In this document: in pieces, positions 52,616 to 63,253 of the stretch
Position numbering within the stretch: the first letter of the stretch is position 1
How the letters are laid out: the number at the start of each line of letters is the position of its first letter
NCBI GenBank assembly: GCA_945881875.1
Contig: CAMCVH010000003.1
Coordinates: 62,001-126,000 of the forward strand
DNA from: Polynucleobacter meluiroseus
GTDB lineage: Bacteria > Pseudomonadota > Gammaproteobacteria > Burkholderiales > Burkholderiaceae
Direction: 5' to 3'
Length of the DNA stretch: 64,000 nucleotides
Notes under the pieces: generated by a model
Seen by the model: the letters and a program-made list of their open reading frames with translations, nothing else
What the model was told of the DNA's origin: nothing
Database searches by the model: none
Position numbers and translations under genes: made by a program

Positions 52616-52633
52616 TCCTCATACGGTCCCTAA

Positions 52634-53977
52634 ATGAAAATAGCAATTATTGGCGCAGGCATTTCAGGACTTGGTTGCGCTCATGCTCTGAGCAAAATCC
52701 CTGAAATTGATTTAACTATTTATGAGGGCGGCTCTCATATTGGTGGCCATAGCAACACGGTAGACATCACTGTTGATACAGCAACTGGACCCATTACTCA
52801 TGGTATTGACACTGGGTTTTTAGTATTCAATGAACGAACATACCCTCGATTAATTAGATTATTTGATGAATTGAATGTTCCAGTATCAAAGTCAGATATG
52901 TCATTTTCGGCATCCATTCCACAAATGGGTAAAAGAAATATTGAGTGGGCGGGGACAAGTATTGATTCACTATTTGCCCAAAGAAAAAATCTACTCAAAC
53001 CTTCTTTCTTAAAAATGGTTGCAGATGTTGTTCGCTTTAATAAATTATGTACAAAAGTAGCCGTAGAAAATGAAACTGATGAATTAGAACTCTCCGTTGG
53101 TGAGTTTATTCAGAAATACCAATTTAGTGAAGCATTTAGAGATTGGTATTTCCTACCAATGGTAGGTGCAATTTGGTCATGCTCAGTATCTCAAATGCTG
53201 TCTTTTCCAATTTCAACAATGATCAGGTTTTGCTATAATCATGGCCTTATTCAAATTACCGATAGGCCACAATGGTTAACAGTCAATGGCGGATCAAGAG
53301 AATATGTGAATCGAATAGTTGATTCGATTAGTTCAAGCGGTGGTCAATTCATTAGAGAATCAGTTGCAACTGTTTCAAGAAAAAATAACGAAATACAAAT
53401 AAGTTCAAACATCGCAACACGAAATTTCGACCATGTTATTTTTGCAACGCATAGTGATCAAGCTCTCAAACTAATAAGTGATATTCATGAGCAAGAGCAT
53501 GGCATATTGAGTTCCATAAAATATCAAAGTAATACAGTTATTCTTCATACTGATGAAAAATTTCTGCCTGAAAATAAAAAATGTTGGGCCGCCTGGAACT
53601 ACACTTGTTCTTTAGCAGATAGTTCGAACGCTCAACAAGTTTGTGTTAACTACTTGATTAATAAACTTCAACCACTACCAGCGGCATTGAATGAGCATGC
53701 AATTATTGTGAGCTTAAATCCAGTTATGGAACCTGCAAAAAATACAATTCACGCTGAAATTGAATACGCTCACCCAATTTTTGACCAAGCTGCAGTGGAA
53801 GCACAAGCAAACCTATCCTTGATACAGGGTCAAAGAAATACCTGGTTTTGTGGAGCATGGACAGGCTATGGCTTCCATGAAGATGGCTTACGTTCTGGAG
53901 AGCTAGTTGCAGAAGCTATTTCTGAAATCATCCACCGTCCCGTACATAACAATTTAAAGCCATATGAGCTTAGCTAA
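52634..53977 (+). CDS. FAD-dependent oxidoreductase (amine oxidase-like)
   Basis: IAIIGAGISGLGCAHALSKIPEIDLTIYEGGSHIGGHSNTVDI; GAWTGYGFHEDGLRSGELVAEAI. Confidence 0.92.
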   Translation: MKIAIIGAGISGLGCAHALSKIPEIDLTIYEGGSHIGGHSNTVDITVDTATGPITHGIDTGFLVFNERTYPRLIRLFDELNVPVSKSDMSFSASIPQMGKRNIEWAGTSIDSLFAQRKNLLKPSFLKMVADVVRFNKLCTKVAVENETDELELSVGEFIQKYQFSEAFRDWYFLPMVGAIWSCSVSQMLSFPISTMIRFCYNHGLIQITDRPQWLTVNGGSREYVNRIVDSISSSGGQFIRESVATVSRKNNEIQISSNIATRNFDHVIFATHSDQALKLISDIHEQEHGILSSIKYQSNTVILHTDEKFLPENKKCWAAWNYTCSLADSSNAQQVCVNYLINKLQPLPAALNEHAIIVSLNPVMEPAKNTIHAEIEYAHPIFDQAAVEAQANLSLIQGQRNTWFCGAWTGYGFHEDGLRSGELVAEAISEIIHRPVHNNLKPYELS

Positions 53978-54740
53978 GTTATGCTTTGGTGAGGTTAGGC
54001 ACACCCGAGTAAAACCAGCTAAAAACTCATTTAGCTACTCAGTTTTTTCATTGCGCATTCCCATGCGTGCCCGCAAAGAAGCAAAAGATGGTATTTCACA
54101 ATGGGGTTTAGGTGACAACTCCGCATCACTACTATCTTTTTACGATAAGGATCATGGTAGAGGCAGCGAGGACTCATTAAGCTGGGCTAATGAAATCATT
54201 GAGAGTTTTGGTATCAAAGATACAAATGGGGAAATATGGCTTCATACCTTCCCAAGAGTACTTGGCTACGTGTTCAATCCAGTCAGTTTTTGGTTTTTTG
54301 AAAATGAAAATGGTGATTTAAGAGCTGTTCTTGCTGAAGTGAACAATACATTTAGCGAGAGGCATTGTTATCTTTTAAATAATGAAGATGGTAGCCATCT
54401 CAATTGGGGCCAAACCCTTAAATCCACAAAAATATTCCATGTTTCACCTTTTTGCGATACCAAAGGCACCTACTTATTTAGGTTTTTTAGCCATAAATCA
54501 ACACCATCACAACACGTTGCTCGAATTGAATACCACCTTGATGGCCCGGTTTTAATTACTAGTATTAATGGAATTGAAAAAAACATTACACTAGGCACCA
54601 TAATTTGGTCAGCAATTCGTTATCCAGCTATGAGTTTTGGAGTAATTTTCAGAATTCATTGGCAAGCAATTAAATTATGGTTTAAAGGTGTTCCCTTTCA
54701 TGCAAAACCGATACCACCAGCTTCAGAAGTGAGCAAATGA
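53964..54740 (+). CDS. DUF1365 family protein
   Basis: GEVRHTRVKPAKNSFSYSVF; RVLGYVFNPVSFWFFENENGDLRAVLAEVNNTFSERHCYLL. Confidence 0.93.
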   Translation: MSLAKLCFGEVRHTRVKPAKNSFSYSVFSLRIPMRARKEAKDGISQWGLGDNSASLLSFYDKDHGRGSEDSLSWANEIIESFGIKDTNGEIWLHTFPRVLGYVFNPVSFWFFENENGDLRAVLAEVNNTFSERHCYLLNNEDGSHLNWGQTLKSTKIFHVSPFCDTKGTYLFRFFSHKSTPSQHVARIEYHLDGPVLITSINGIEKNITLGTIIWSAIRYPAMSFGVIFRIHWQAIKLWFKGVPFHAKPIPPASEVSK

Positions 54741-55957
54741 ATACCCAAGCAAATACATTGAGTGCACAAAATGAAAGTTATCCATGGCATGCTAGAGCCA
54801 TACTTCAACTTTTGAGCAAATTACAGGCAGGCCAACTAACTCTTGTAACGCCGTCTGGTAAAAAACTTATTTTTAACAGTAATAACGATGGGGTTGCTGC
54901 TGAGATAATTATTCATGATTGGGCAGTTTGTAAGGCCTGTCTTAAATCTGGTGATATTGGTCTGGCAGAAACATATATTAGTGGTTATTGGGACTCTCCT
55001 GACGTTGAGTCTTTACTGCGACTTTTTTTAATCAACCGCCAAGTCATTGATAAAGCTATTTACGGAAGCTGGTTAGGAAAGCTTGGTTATCGTATCAAGC
55101 ATTGGCTGCATAAAAACTCCAAAGAAGGTAGTAAAAAAAATATTCATGCCCACTATGACATAGGAAATTCATTTTATTCTTTGTGGCTTGATCCCAGTAT
55201 GACTTATTCAAGCGCTGTCTTTGACCATCAAAATTTATCTTTGCAAGATGCTCAAAAAGCCAAGTATGAAAAAATAATCACTTCCACGGGTGTTATCGCT
55301 GGAGAGCAATTACTTGAAATTGGTTGTGGTTGGGGTGGTCTCATGGAAACAGCTAAATCGAATAATATTGATATTGATTGTTTAACCATTTCCCAAGAAC
55401 AAGCCTCTTATGCTCAAGAGAGATCAAAAAATCTTGATGCCACTTGTTCGAGTAAATCAAATATCCTTCTAAAAGATTATCGAGATCACGCCAAACAATA
55501 TGATGGTGTGGCCTCAATTGAGATGTTTGAAGCTGTTGGCCAATCATATTGGCCAAGCTACTTTGAAATGATCTATAGGTGTCTTAAGCCCGGTAAAAAG
55601 GCTTGTATACAAAGTATTGTGATAGCAGAAGATCTATTTGATAAGTATCAAAGAAGTTCGGATTTTATTCAGCAATATGTGTTCCCAGGTGGAATGCTAC
55701 CAACAACCTCACTATTCAAGGAATCTGCTGAAAAAGCTGGATTGATTGTTGAGTCTGTTTATTCATTTGGAGCAGACTATCAAAAAACTCTTCGGATGTG
55801 GCATGAAAAATTTAACGCCTCTCTTGATCAAATTAAATTACAGGGTTTTGATGATAGGTTCATCAGATTATGGAATCTTTATTTAATGTATAGTGCCGCA
55901 GGCTTTGCTGAAAAGAGTACAGACGTTATTCAGTTCACTTTAAGAAGGCCCTCTTAA
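54737..55957 (+). CDS. Cyclopropane-fatty-acyl-phospholipid synthase-like methyltransferase
   Basis: AHYDIGNSFYSLWLDPSMTYSSAVF; LLEIGCGWGGLMETA; YVFPGGMLPTTSLF. Confidence 0.94.
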   Translation: MNTQANTLSAQNESYPWHARAILQLLSKLQAGQLTLVTPSGKKLIFNSNNDGVAAEIIIHDWAVCKACLKSGDIGLAETYISGYWDSPDVESLLRLFLINRQVIDKAIYGSWLGKLGYRIKHWLHKNSKEGSKKNIHAHYDIGNSFYSLWLDPSMTYSSAVFDHQNLSLQDAQKAKYEKIITSTGVIAGEQLLEIGCGWGGLMETAKSNNIDIDCLTISQEQASYAQERSKNLDATCSSKSNILLKDYRDHAKQYDGVASIEMFEAVGQSYWPSYFEMIYRCLKPGKKACIQSIVIAEDLFDKYQRSSDFIQQYVFPGGMLPTTSLFKESAEKAGLIVESVYSFGADYQKTLRMWHEKFNASLDQIKLQGFDDRFIRLWNLYLMYSAAGFAEKSTDVIQFTLRRPS

Positions 55958-55958
55958 T

Positions 55959-56738
55959 ATGTCACTCAATCAAAAAATCAACAGCTTCCTTGGTAAAAAA
56001 GTTTGGGTTATTGGAGCCTCTAGCGGCATTGGTCAAGCAACCGCTCACGCACTTTTAAAGTTAGGTGCAAAAGTAGCACTTAGCTCAAGGCGTACTTCGT
56101 CATTAGAAGAAATAAAGGCCGGTTATCCCAAACAAAATTCATTAGTCATTGGCTGCGATGTTTTAGATGAGGCTTCTTTAAAGAACGCCTATAAAACTAT
56201 TAAAGATAGTTGGGGTGAACTTGATCTTCTTCTCTACGTTGCTGGTGTTTATGAACCGCTAAGAGCTGATGAATTTAGCTTAGAGAAAGCCAAAACAATT
56301 ATTGCTACCAATGTCATTGGGCCTATGTCAGCATGCTCTGTTGTTTTACCTGATTTAATCCGTCAAAGAAATGGTGGGATTGGTATTGTTGGAAGTGTCG
56401 CTGGATATAGTGGACTTCCTAAAGCTCTAGCTTATGGCCCCAGCAAAGCGGCGATGATTAATTTTTGTGAAAACCTCTATTATGATTTAGCGCCTTTAGG
56501 TATCAATGTTTATATGATTAATCCGGGGTTTGTAGCTACTGAAGCAACTGCTAAAAATGATTTTCACATGCCAGCTCTTATTACAAGTGATGTGGCTGCA
56601 AAACATATTATTGATGGCATGATTGCCGGTGATTTTGATATTCATTTCCCTAAGCAGTTTTCTTTATTTCTAAAATTCTTAAGAATATTGCCCTATTCTA
56701 TTTATTTCTTTTTATTAAAGAAATTTGTAAAAATCTAA
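55959..56738 (+). CDS. Short-chain dehydrogenase/reductase
   Basis: VWVIGASSGIGQATAHALLKLGAKVALSSRR; Ser...YGPSK catalytic motif. Confidence 0.92.
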   Translation: MSLNQKINSFLGKKVWVIGASSGIGQATAHALLKLGAKVALSSRRTSSLEEIKAGYPKQNSLVIGCDVLDEASLKNAYKTIKDSWGELDLLLYVAGVYEPLRADEFSLEKAKTIIATNVIGPMSACSVVLPDLIRQRNGGIGIVGSVAGYSGLPKALAYGPSKAAMINFCENLYYDLAPLGINVYMINPGFVATEATAKNDFHMPALITSDVAAKHIIDGMIAGDFDIHFPKQFSLFLKFLRILPYSIYFFLLKKFVKI

Positions 56739-57167
56739 ATGTTAGACAGTCCACTCATTAAAGAAATTATTAAACGTTTTGAGGGACTGAGTCTCGAGAC
56801 AGTCGATCACTTAATTGATCTTTATTCTACTGATGCCTTTTTTAAAGATCCCTTTAATGAAGTAAGTGGACGGCGCGACATCAAAAAAATATTTGTTCAT
56901 ATGTTTGAGCAGGTAGATCAACCAAAATTTATTGTATTAACTGAGATCTCTAATTTAAATCAGGCATGTCTTACTTGGGAATTTCGCTTCAGATTCAAAA
57001 ATGAATCTCATCAACAAGTAATTCGTGGCTGCTCATGGCTTACCATCAGCCATAACTTAATCACAGAGCACAGAGATTACTGGGATGCGGCTGAAGAGCT
57101 CTATGAAAAGCTTCCTTTAATAGGCTCACTCATGCGCTTCTTAAAAAAGAAACTCCGCGCCAATTAA
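56739..57167 (+). CDS. NTF2-like/SnoaL-like family protein
   Basis: DLYSTDAFFKDPFNEVSGRRDIKKIFVHMFEQVDQPKF; last gene of the tightly packed operon. Confidence 0.85.
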   Translation: MLDSPLIKEIIKRFEGLSLETVDHLIDLYSTDAFFKDPFNEVSGRRDIKKIFVHMFEQVDQPKFIVLTEISNLNQACLTWEFRFRFKNESHQQVIRGCSWLTISHNLITEHRDYWDAAEELYEKLPLIGSLMRFLKKKLRAN

Positions 57168-57181
57168 ATCAGAGCGGAGTT
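57143..57181 (-). terminator. Putative terminator for the dsbA operon, overlapping the 3' end of the NTF2-like gene
   Basis: AACTCCGC-N15-GCGGAGTT; on the minus strand the stem is followed by a T-rich run (TTTCTTTTTTAA). Confidence 0.5.
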
Positions 57182-57214
57182 ATTAATACTTAATGGCTAT
57201 GGGCTAAATTCTAT

Positions 57215-57862
57215 TTATCGCTGCTCTTTTCGGGCCTTACTTACCAAGTGATCCATCGCTTCAATTGCTCTAGCTTTTGAACCAGCAGTAATAGATGGTG
57301 AAGTTATATATTTTCCCTGTATAGCGACAGTTGGAACACCATCTATTCTATAAGCTTGTGCAATCTGGTTAGCTGCTCTAGCTTTAGATGTTACGGTAAA
57401 TGATTTAAATGCTTTTAAGAAGGTTTCTCTTTCAATGCCCTGAGAAACAGCCCAATCAGCTATTTCAGGTTCCGTAAGGAGCTTTCTTTTACCAACATGC
57501 ATAGTTTCCATGACCTTAGCATGCAGATTTGATTTACCTAAACTCTCTAATGCATAAAAAAGCTGACTGTGCGGTAGTAAATCATCTCTAAAGGCCACTG
57601 GCACCTTTTTAACAGACACATCTTTTGCCTGGCGCTTAACCCAAGCGTCTAACTGTGGCTCGAAGTCATGACAATGAGGGCAGCCGTACCAAAAAAATTC
57701 AACCACCTCAATTTTCCCTTTAGCCTCTACAGCTTGTGAGATAGGTAAAACACGGTAATCAAAACCCTCTTCTATAGGTCTTGTTTGGGCAGAAACTGCA
57801 CCGATCAAACTAAAAAAAAATAGACTGAAGCTAATTTTTTTTATCGTGGCGTATAAATTCAT
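57215..57862 (-). CDS. dsbA: Thiol:disulfide interchange protein DsbA/DsbL
   Basis: VVEFFWYGCPHCHDFEPQLDAW; VDGVPTVAIQGKY-like cis-Pro loop. Start trimmed to MNLYATIKK. Confidence 0.93.
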   Translation of the reverse strand: MNLYATIKKISFSLFFFSLIGAVSAQTRPIEEGFDYRVLPISQAVEAKGKIEVVEFFWYGCPHCHDFEPQLDAWVKRQAKDVSVKKVPVAFRDDLLPHSQLFYALESLGKSNLHAKVMETMHVGKRKLLTEPEIADWAVSQGIERETFLKAFKSFTVTSKARAANQIAQAYRIDGVPTVAIQGKYITSPSITAGSKARAIEAMDHLVSKARKEQR

Positions 57863-57863
57863 T

Positions 57864-58427
57864 TTAGTTGGCCTTATTAATACGAATAACAGTTGAATTA
57901 ATTCCTGCGCCTTGCAACCTTGCCCTAATTTCACGAACCTCTACCTGTCCAATGTAAGGCCCCACTCTCACCCTCCAAAGAGTTGCACCCTCGACTTCAC
58001 GTTCGGATATCAGGGCTTCTAAACCTTGCATGGCTAAGCTTGCTTTTTGTCTTTGAGCCTCATCTTGATTTCTATAGGCTCCAGTTTGTAACCAATATTC
58101 AGGCCCTTGGGTTGCCTCTGCAATATTTGCTATTGGATCTTTTTTAGCAGACTCACTTGACAGCGGCACCTTGCTTTGAATGGCTCTATTCAAATTAGGA
58201 CGATCCTCTACTTGAATCTCGCCTTCTTCAATAGCTTCAACGGCAACTGGCTTATTGGCTGACTCAGGAGCCCTTAAATTAAGCTTAGGCTCAGGAGCTC
58301 CTTTTTTTAAAACAACGGCAACCCCCACCGCTATCGCTAACCCCAATAAGAGACCAAGTACAAAGCCCATTAGTGTTCCACCAGAGCTCTTGTTATGAAG
58401 TTGAATGTTTTGTCTGTTTTTTTCCAT
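57864..58427 (-). CDS. SPOR domain-containing protein
   Basis: N-terminal TM; YWLQTGAYRNQDEAQRQKASLAMQGLEALISEREVEGATLWRVRVGPY. Confidence 0.9.
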   Translation of the reverse strand: MEKNRQNIQLHNKSSGGTLMGFVLGLLLGLAIAVGVAVVLKKGAPEPKLNLRAPESANKPVAVEAIEEGEIQVEDRPNLNRAIQSKVPLSSESAKKDPIANIAEATQGPEYWLQTGAYRNQDEAQRQKASLAMQGLEALISEREVEGATLWRVRVGPYIGQVEVREIRARLQGAGINSTVIRINKAN

Positions 58428-58444
58428 AAAGCTTATATTACCTC

Positions 58445-60205
58445 TTACATCTTATTAGGTGCAGAAACTCCTAAAATACCCAAGCCATTAGCAATGACTT
58501 GTTTGGTTGCAAAAAGCAAAGCCAACCTTGCCAAACGTATTTCTTCATCATCAACTAAAACTCGATCTGCATTATAAAAACTATGAAATTCGCTCGCTAG
58601 GTCTCGTAAATAGAAGGCTACCGCATGTGGAGCCATATCTTTTGATGCATCAGTTAATAGGTCAGGATATTCAGCTAAACGGCGCAACAAAGAATCAGAT
58701 GCCACACTGGTCAAACAAGTTAATGAAGCTTTTGCCAACGCTTTCTCGTCACCCGCCCACTGTCGTAGTATTGAACAAATCCTGGCATGTGCATATTGCA
58801 CGTAAAAAACTGGGTTTTCTTCATTTTGTTTGAGTGCAAGATCGACATCAAATACAAATTCAGTATCTGCCTTGCGAGAAATCAAGAAAAATCTAACTGC
58901 GTCACGTCCTCTTCGGATAGCATCAGCAAGTTCAGTCTCTGGAGTCGTTTGAGTGACGCCACCAGACCATTCAATTAAATCTCTTACGGTGACATAAGAG
59001 CCAGCGCGTTTTGAAATTTTGACCTCTTCACCACCCTTCATAACGGTAACCATTTTATGAAGTATGTACTGCGGGTAATCATTGGGAATATTCCACTGTC
59101 GTTTAGCAGCGACTCCTTGAATACCTGATCTCACGCGTGCAATAGTGCCATGATGATCGCTTCCCTGAATATTAATGACATGCGTAAATCCTCGAGACCA
59201 TTTACTTGCGTGATAAGCAACATCAGGGACGAAGTATGTATAGCTGCCATCTGACTTACGCATCACCCGATCTTTATCATCCCCATCGTCTGTCGTCCTA
59301 AGCCAAAGAGCACCTTCAGACTCATAAGTTTTACCAACATCTCTAAGGTCAGAAACTACCGAGTCAACACCGCCGTCAGTATATAAAGATGATTCTAGGT
59401 AGTAACAATCAAATTTAACTCCAAATGATTGCAAGTCCATATCTTGTTCACGTCTTAAGTAAGCAACAGCAAAGCGTTGAATAGCTTCCATATTTTCAAC
59501 ATCGCCATCACCTACTACTGGCTGCCCATCTGCAGCCGCAACAGTTAATTTTGATTGGTAATCTCTAGCAATTTCTGCGATGTACTCACCGTTATATGCA
59601 AGTACAGGCCATTCTGCATCACCGGGCTTCAATCCTTTAGCTCTGGCTTGAACAGAAATAGCTAAATTCTGAATCTGAACGCCAGCATCGTTGTAATAAA
59701 ACTCCCGATGAACTTGCAAACCCTGAGTTTGGAGTAAGCTCGATAAAACATCTCCCAATGCCGCCTGACGTCCATGCCCAACATGCAATGGCCCCGTAGG
59801 ATTTGCAGATACAAACTCCACTAAAACTTTTTTATCATTGACTGGCTGCCGACCAAAACTTTCTGCTTCTGTAAAAATTGAATTAATAACATTAGTCTTT
59901 GCAACTTGCGTTAAGCGTAGATTAATAAATCCAGGGCCAGCAACTTCAGCGGAAGCAAGTAAAGTTGAATAGTTATGTTGGGTTGCTAATTTAGCAACAA
60001 ACTCTTGAGCCAAATCACGAGGATTAACCTTCCAAGCCTTAGACAACTGCATGGCAATATTTGTTGCAATATCGCCGTGCTCTGCAACTTTAGGGCGTTC
60101 TAAATGAGCCAGAGGCAGAGGCTCTGAGATACCTCGCTCACTAGCAAGCTCGCTCAGCGCCCCTTGCATTAAGTTAATAATTTGTTTTTTTAAGGCGGGA
60201 AGCAT
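58445..60205 (-). CDS. argS: Arginyl-tRNA synthetase
   Basis: [48 protein letters not shown]. Confidence 0.97.
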   Translation of the reverse strand: MLPALKKQIINLMQGALSELASERGISEPLPLAHLERPKVAEHGDIATNIAMQLSKAWKVNPRDLAQEFVAKLATQHNYSTLLASAEVAGPGFINLRLTQVAKTNVINSIFTEAESFGRQPVNDKKVLVEFVSANPTGPLHVGHGRQAALGDVLSSLLQTQGLQVHREFYYNDAGVQIQNLAISVQARAKGLKPGDAEWPVLAYNGEYIAEIARDYQSKLTVAAADGQPVVGDGDVENMEAIQRFAVAYLRREQDMDLQSFGVKFDCYYLESSLYTDGGVDSVVSDLRDVGKTYESEGALWLRTTDDGDDKDRVMRKSDGSYTYFVPDVAYHASKWSRGFTHVINIQGSDHHGTIARVRSGIQGVAAKRQWNIPNDYPQYILHKMVTVMKGGEEVKISKRAGSYVTVRDLIEWSGGVTQTTPETELADAIRRGRDAVRFFLISRKADTEFVFDVDLALKQNEENPVFYVQYAHARICSILRQWAGDEKALAKASLTCLTSVASDSLLRRLAEYPDLLTDASKDMAPHAVAFYLRDLASEFHSFYNADRVLVDDEEIRLARLALLFATKQVIANGLGILGVSAPNKM

Positions 60206-60249
60206 AAATGATATCTATTTAGTTATTGTTTTAATGTTAATCTAGAAAA

Positions 60250-60573
60250 ATGCTATATAAATTTCAATGTAAAAATTCTGCTGATGTTCTGATGTTGAGT
60301 GATCTTACCCAACTGATATTTAACGCTATTGAGAGACCTTTAGAAAGTAAAGGTGTTTTTTTAGTTGAGCAATTAGAACCAGCAATTAAAAAGTTAGAAG
60401 CTACTATTGCACGCGATCTTGAACTTCGTAAGGTGCTTGAATCACAAGATTTAAAAGATGATCCAGAAATTAATGCTCTAAAAGCGGATCGCTTTGGACA
60501 AAGAGCATTTCCATTTATCCAATTACTCAAAGCTGCACTCGCTCACGAAGAAATGGTTATTTGGGGCGTTTAG
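60250..60573 (+). CDS. DUF1840 family protein
   Basis: [52 protein letters not shown]. Confidence 0.85.
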   Translation: MLYKFQCKNSADVLMLSDLTQLIFNAIERPLESKGVFLVEQLEPAIKKLEATIARDLELRKVLESQDLKDDPEINALKADRFGQRAFPFIQLLKAALAHEEMVIWGV

Positions 60574-63253
60574 CAAAATCTTCCTTTTGATCATCGCCAA
60601 TGCGGCCAACATCAAAATATTGAGCATTTTTATTGGCTATATAGAATCCACTTACGCTTGACGCTGGAAGCATAGCCATTGACTCGGTTAGAGTCATATT
60701 AATTTCACTTGCTCTCAAAACATCAAACATATCTTTTTTGACTAAATGATCAGGGCAAGCTGGATAACCTGGCGCCGGACGAATACCTTGATAAGCCTCG
60801 TCAATCATTTCTGCATTTGTTAAAACTTCATCAGATGCATATCCCCAAAATTCTTTTCTTACTCGCTCATGCATTTTTTCTGCAAAAGCTTCTGCGAATC
60901 TATCCGCTAAAGCTTTTAGCATGATCGCACTATAGTCATCATGCTTAGATTCAAATTCTTTTAATTTCTTTTCAATCGAATGTCCTGCTGTCACAGCAAA
61001 CATACCCACATAATCAGTAACACCTGATGATTTAGAGGCAACAAAATCTGCCAAACAACGGTTAGGTTTTTTTACGCCATCAACAACTGGCCGCTCTGAC
61101 TGCTGCCTATAGTTTTTCCAAGTAAGAACTACATCTTGACGGGATTCATCACTATAAAGCTCAATATCATCATCAACGCTATTTGCCGGGTAAAAGGCAA
61201 CGATCGCATCAGCTTGTATCCAGCGACCTTGAATGATCTTTAACAACATATCTTGAGCATCTTGGTAGACTTTTGTAGCGGAATCGCCAACAACCTCATC
61301 ATCCAATATTTGAGGGAACTTACCAGCCAAATCCCAAGTTTGGAAAAATGGGGTCCAATCAATACATTTTGCAATTTCTGCTAAGTCGTAATTTTTGAAA
61401 ACTCTTCGTCCAATAAACATAGGCTTAGTTATAAGCTCTTTTTCCCAATCAATTACTTGCTTATTCGCCCTGGCTAATTCAATGCTAATTAATGGCGTTT
61501 GCTTTTTATTAGCATGTTGCTGACGTATTCTTTCGTAATCAACAACCAAACTATCAATGAACTTTTTGGAGCCTTCATCAGAGAGTAAGCTCGATGCGAC
61601 AGATACAGCTCTTGATGCGTCCGGGACGTAAACGACCGGGCCATCATAAAATGGGGCAATTTTGACGGCAGTATGCACGCGTGACGTTGTGGCTCCACCA
61701 ATCATTAGAGGCATTTTTTTGTCGCGGAAGTATTCATCACGTTGCATCTCTTCAGCCACATAAGCCATCTCTTCTAGAGACGGCGTTATAAGACCTGATA
61801 AGCCGATAATGTCTGCTTTTTCTTCTTTGGCTTTTTCTAGAATCTGATTACAAGGAACCATTACACCCATATTTACAACGTCAAAGTTATTGCATTGCAA
61901 TACAACCGTAACAATATTTTTTCCAATATCGTGAACATCGCCCTTCACAGTGGCCATGATAATTTTTCCACGAGACTTGACATCTCCACCGCTCTTTAAA
62001 ATTTGTCTTTTTTCTTCTTCAATGAACGGAATTAAATGTGCTACGGCCTGCTTCATTACCCGAGCACTTTTGACAACTTGAGGCAAAAACATTTTTCCAT
62101 CACCAAACAAATCACCGACCACATTCATACCATCCATCAACGGACCTTCGATTACTTCGATAGGTCGTCCATTGGCATTAGAAATTTCTAAACGCATCTC
62201 CTCAGTGTCCTCAACGATATGAGAAGTGATGCCATGAACTAGGGCGTGCGTTAATCGATCTCGTACAGTGTTCTCACGCCAAGCCAAAGTCTCTTCAGCC
62301 TTTGCGCCACCGCCTTTGTACTCATCTGCGATATCTAATAAGCGCTCAGTTGGAGTTTTGCCTTCTTTTTCTGCAAAACGGTTAAGTACGATGTCTTCTA
62401 CACGTTCTTTTAATTTCTCATCCAAATCTGCGTAAACGCCCAATTGTCCAGCATTAACAATTCCCATGTCCAATCCGGCACGGATGGCGTGATATAAGAA
62501 AACTGTATGAATAGCTTCACGTACAACATCGTTTCCACGGAATGAAAAACTAACGTTTGAAACACCACCACTTACCTTAGCGCCAGGTAAATTCTTTTTA
62601 ATCCAGGCTGTGGCATTGATGAAGTCGTTAGCATAGTTATCGTGTTCCTCGATACCAGTTGCAATCGCAAAAATATTAGGGTCAAAAATAATATCTTCGG
62701 CAGGAAATCGGAGTTCATTGACTAAAATTTTATAACTACGCTCACAAATTTCTATTTTTCTTTGATAAGTATCTGCCTGCCCCTTTTCATCAAAGGCCAT
62801 AACAACTGCTGCAGCACCATAGCGACGAATAAGTTTTGCTTGCTGCCTAAATCCGTCCTCTCCCTCTTTCATGGAGATCGAATTAACAATGGCTTTACCT
62901 TGAACGCACTGAAGACCTGCCTCAATGACGCTCCACTTTGACGAGTCGATCATCAAAGGAACTCTAGAGATATCAGGCTCTGATGCAATCAAGTTTAGGA
63001 AGCGAACCATAGCTGCTTTTGAATCCAACATGGCTTCATCCATATTGATATCAATTATTTGTGCGCCATTTTCAACTTGTTGACGAGCTACAGATAAAGC
63101 CTCATCGTATTGCCCATTAAGAATCATGCGAGAAAATGCTTTTGATCCAGTAACGTTAGTTCTTTCTCCAACGTTTACGAAGCGGATAAGCGGGCTTATA
63201 TTGCATGGCTCCAAACCAGCAAGACGCATTGGAGGAAGCTTTAATTCAGTCAT
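60557..63253 (-). CDS. metH: Cobalamin-dependent methionine synthase, pterin/B12/activation-domain polypeptide
   Basis: [17 protein letters not shown]12-binding [11 protein letters not shown]; activation domain [12 protein letters not shown]. Start trimmed to MTELKLPP, which overlaps the upstream stop as ATGA. Confidence 0.95.
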   Translation of the reverse strand: MTELKLPPMRLAGLEPCNISPLIRFVNVGERTNVTGSKAFSRMILNGQYDEALSVARQQVENGAQIIDINMDEAMLDSKAAMVRFLNLIASEPDISRVPLMIDSSKWSVIEAGLQCVQGKAIVNSISMKEGEDGFRQQAKLIRRYGAAAVVMAFDEKGQADTYQRKIEICERSYKILVNELRFPAEDIIFDPNIFAIATGIEEHDNYANDFINATAWIKKNLPGAKVSGGVSNVSFSFRGNDVVREAIHTVFLYHAIRAGLDMGIVNAGQLGVYADLDEKLKERVEDIVLNRFAEKEGKTPTERLLDIADEYKGGGAKAEETLAWRENTVRDRLTHALVHGITSHIVEDTEEMRLEISNANGRPIEVIEGPLMDGMNVVGDLFGDGKMFLPQVVKSARVMKQAVAHLIPFIEEEKRQILKSGGDVKSRGKIIMATVKGDVHDIGKNIVTVVLQCNNFDVVNMGVMVPCNQILEKAKEEKADIIGLSGLITPSLEEMAYVAEEMQRDEYFRDKKMPLMIGGATTSRVHTAVKIAPFYDGPVVYVPDASRAVSVASSLLSDEGSKKFIDSLVVDYERIRQQHANKKQTPLISIELARANKQVIDWEKELITKPMFIGRRVFKNYDLAEIAKCIDWTPFFQTWDLAGKFPQILDDEVVGDSATKVYQDAQDMLLKIIQGRWIQADAIVAFYPANSVDDDIELYSDESRQDVVLTWKNYRQQSERPVVDGVKKPNRCLADFVASKSSGVTDYVGMFAVTAGHSIEKKLKEFESKHDDYSAIMLKALADRFAEAFAEKMHERVRKEFWGYASDEVLTNAEMIDEAYQGIRPAPGYPACPDHLVKKDMFDVLRASEINMTLTESMAMLPASSVSGFYIANKNAQYFDVGRIGDDQKEDFAKRPK

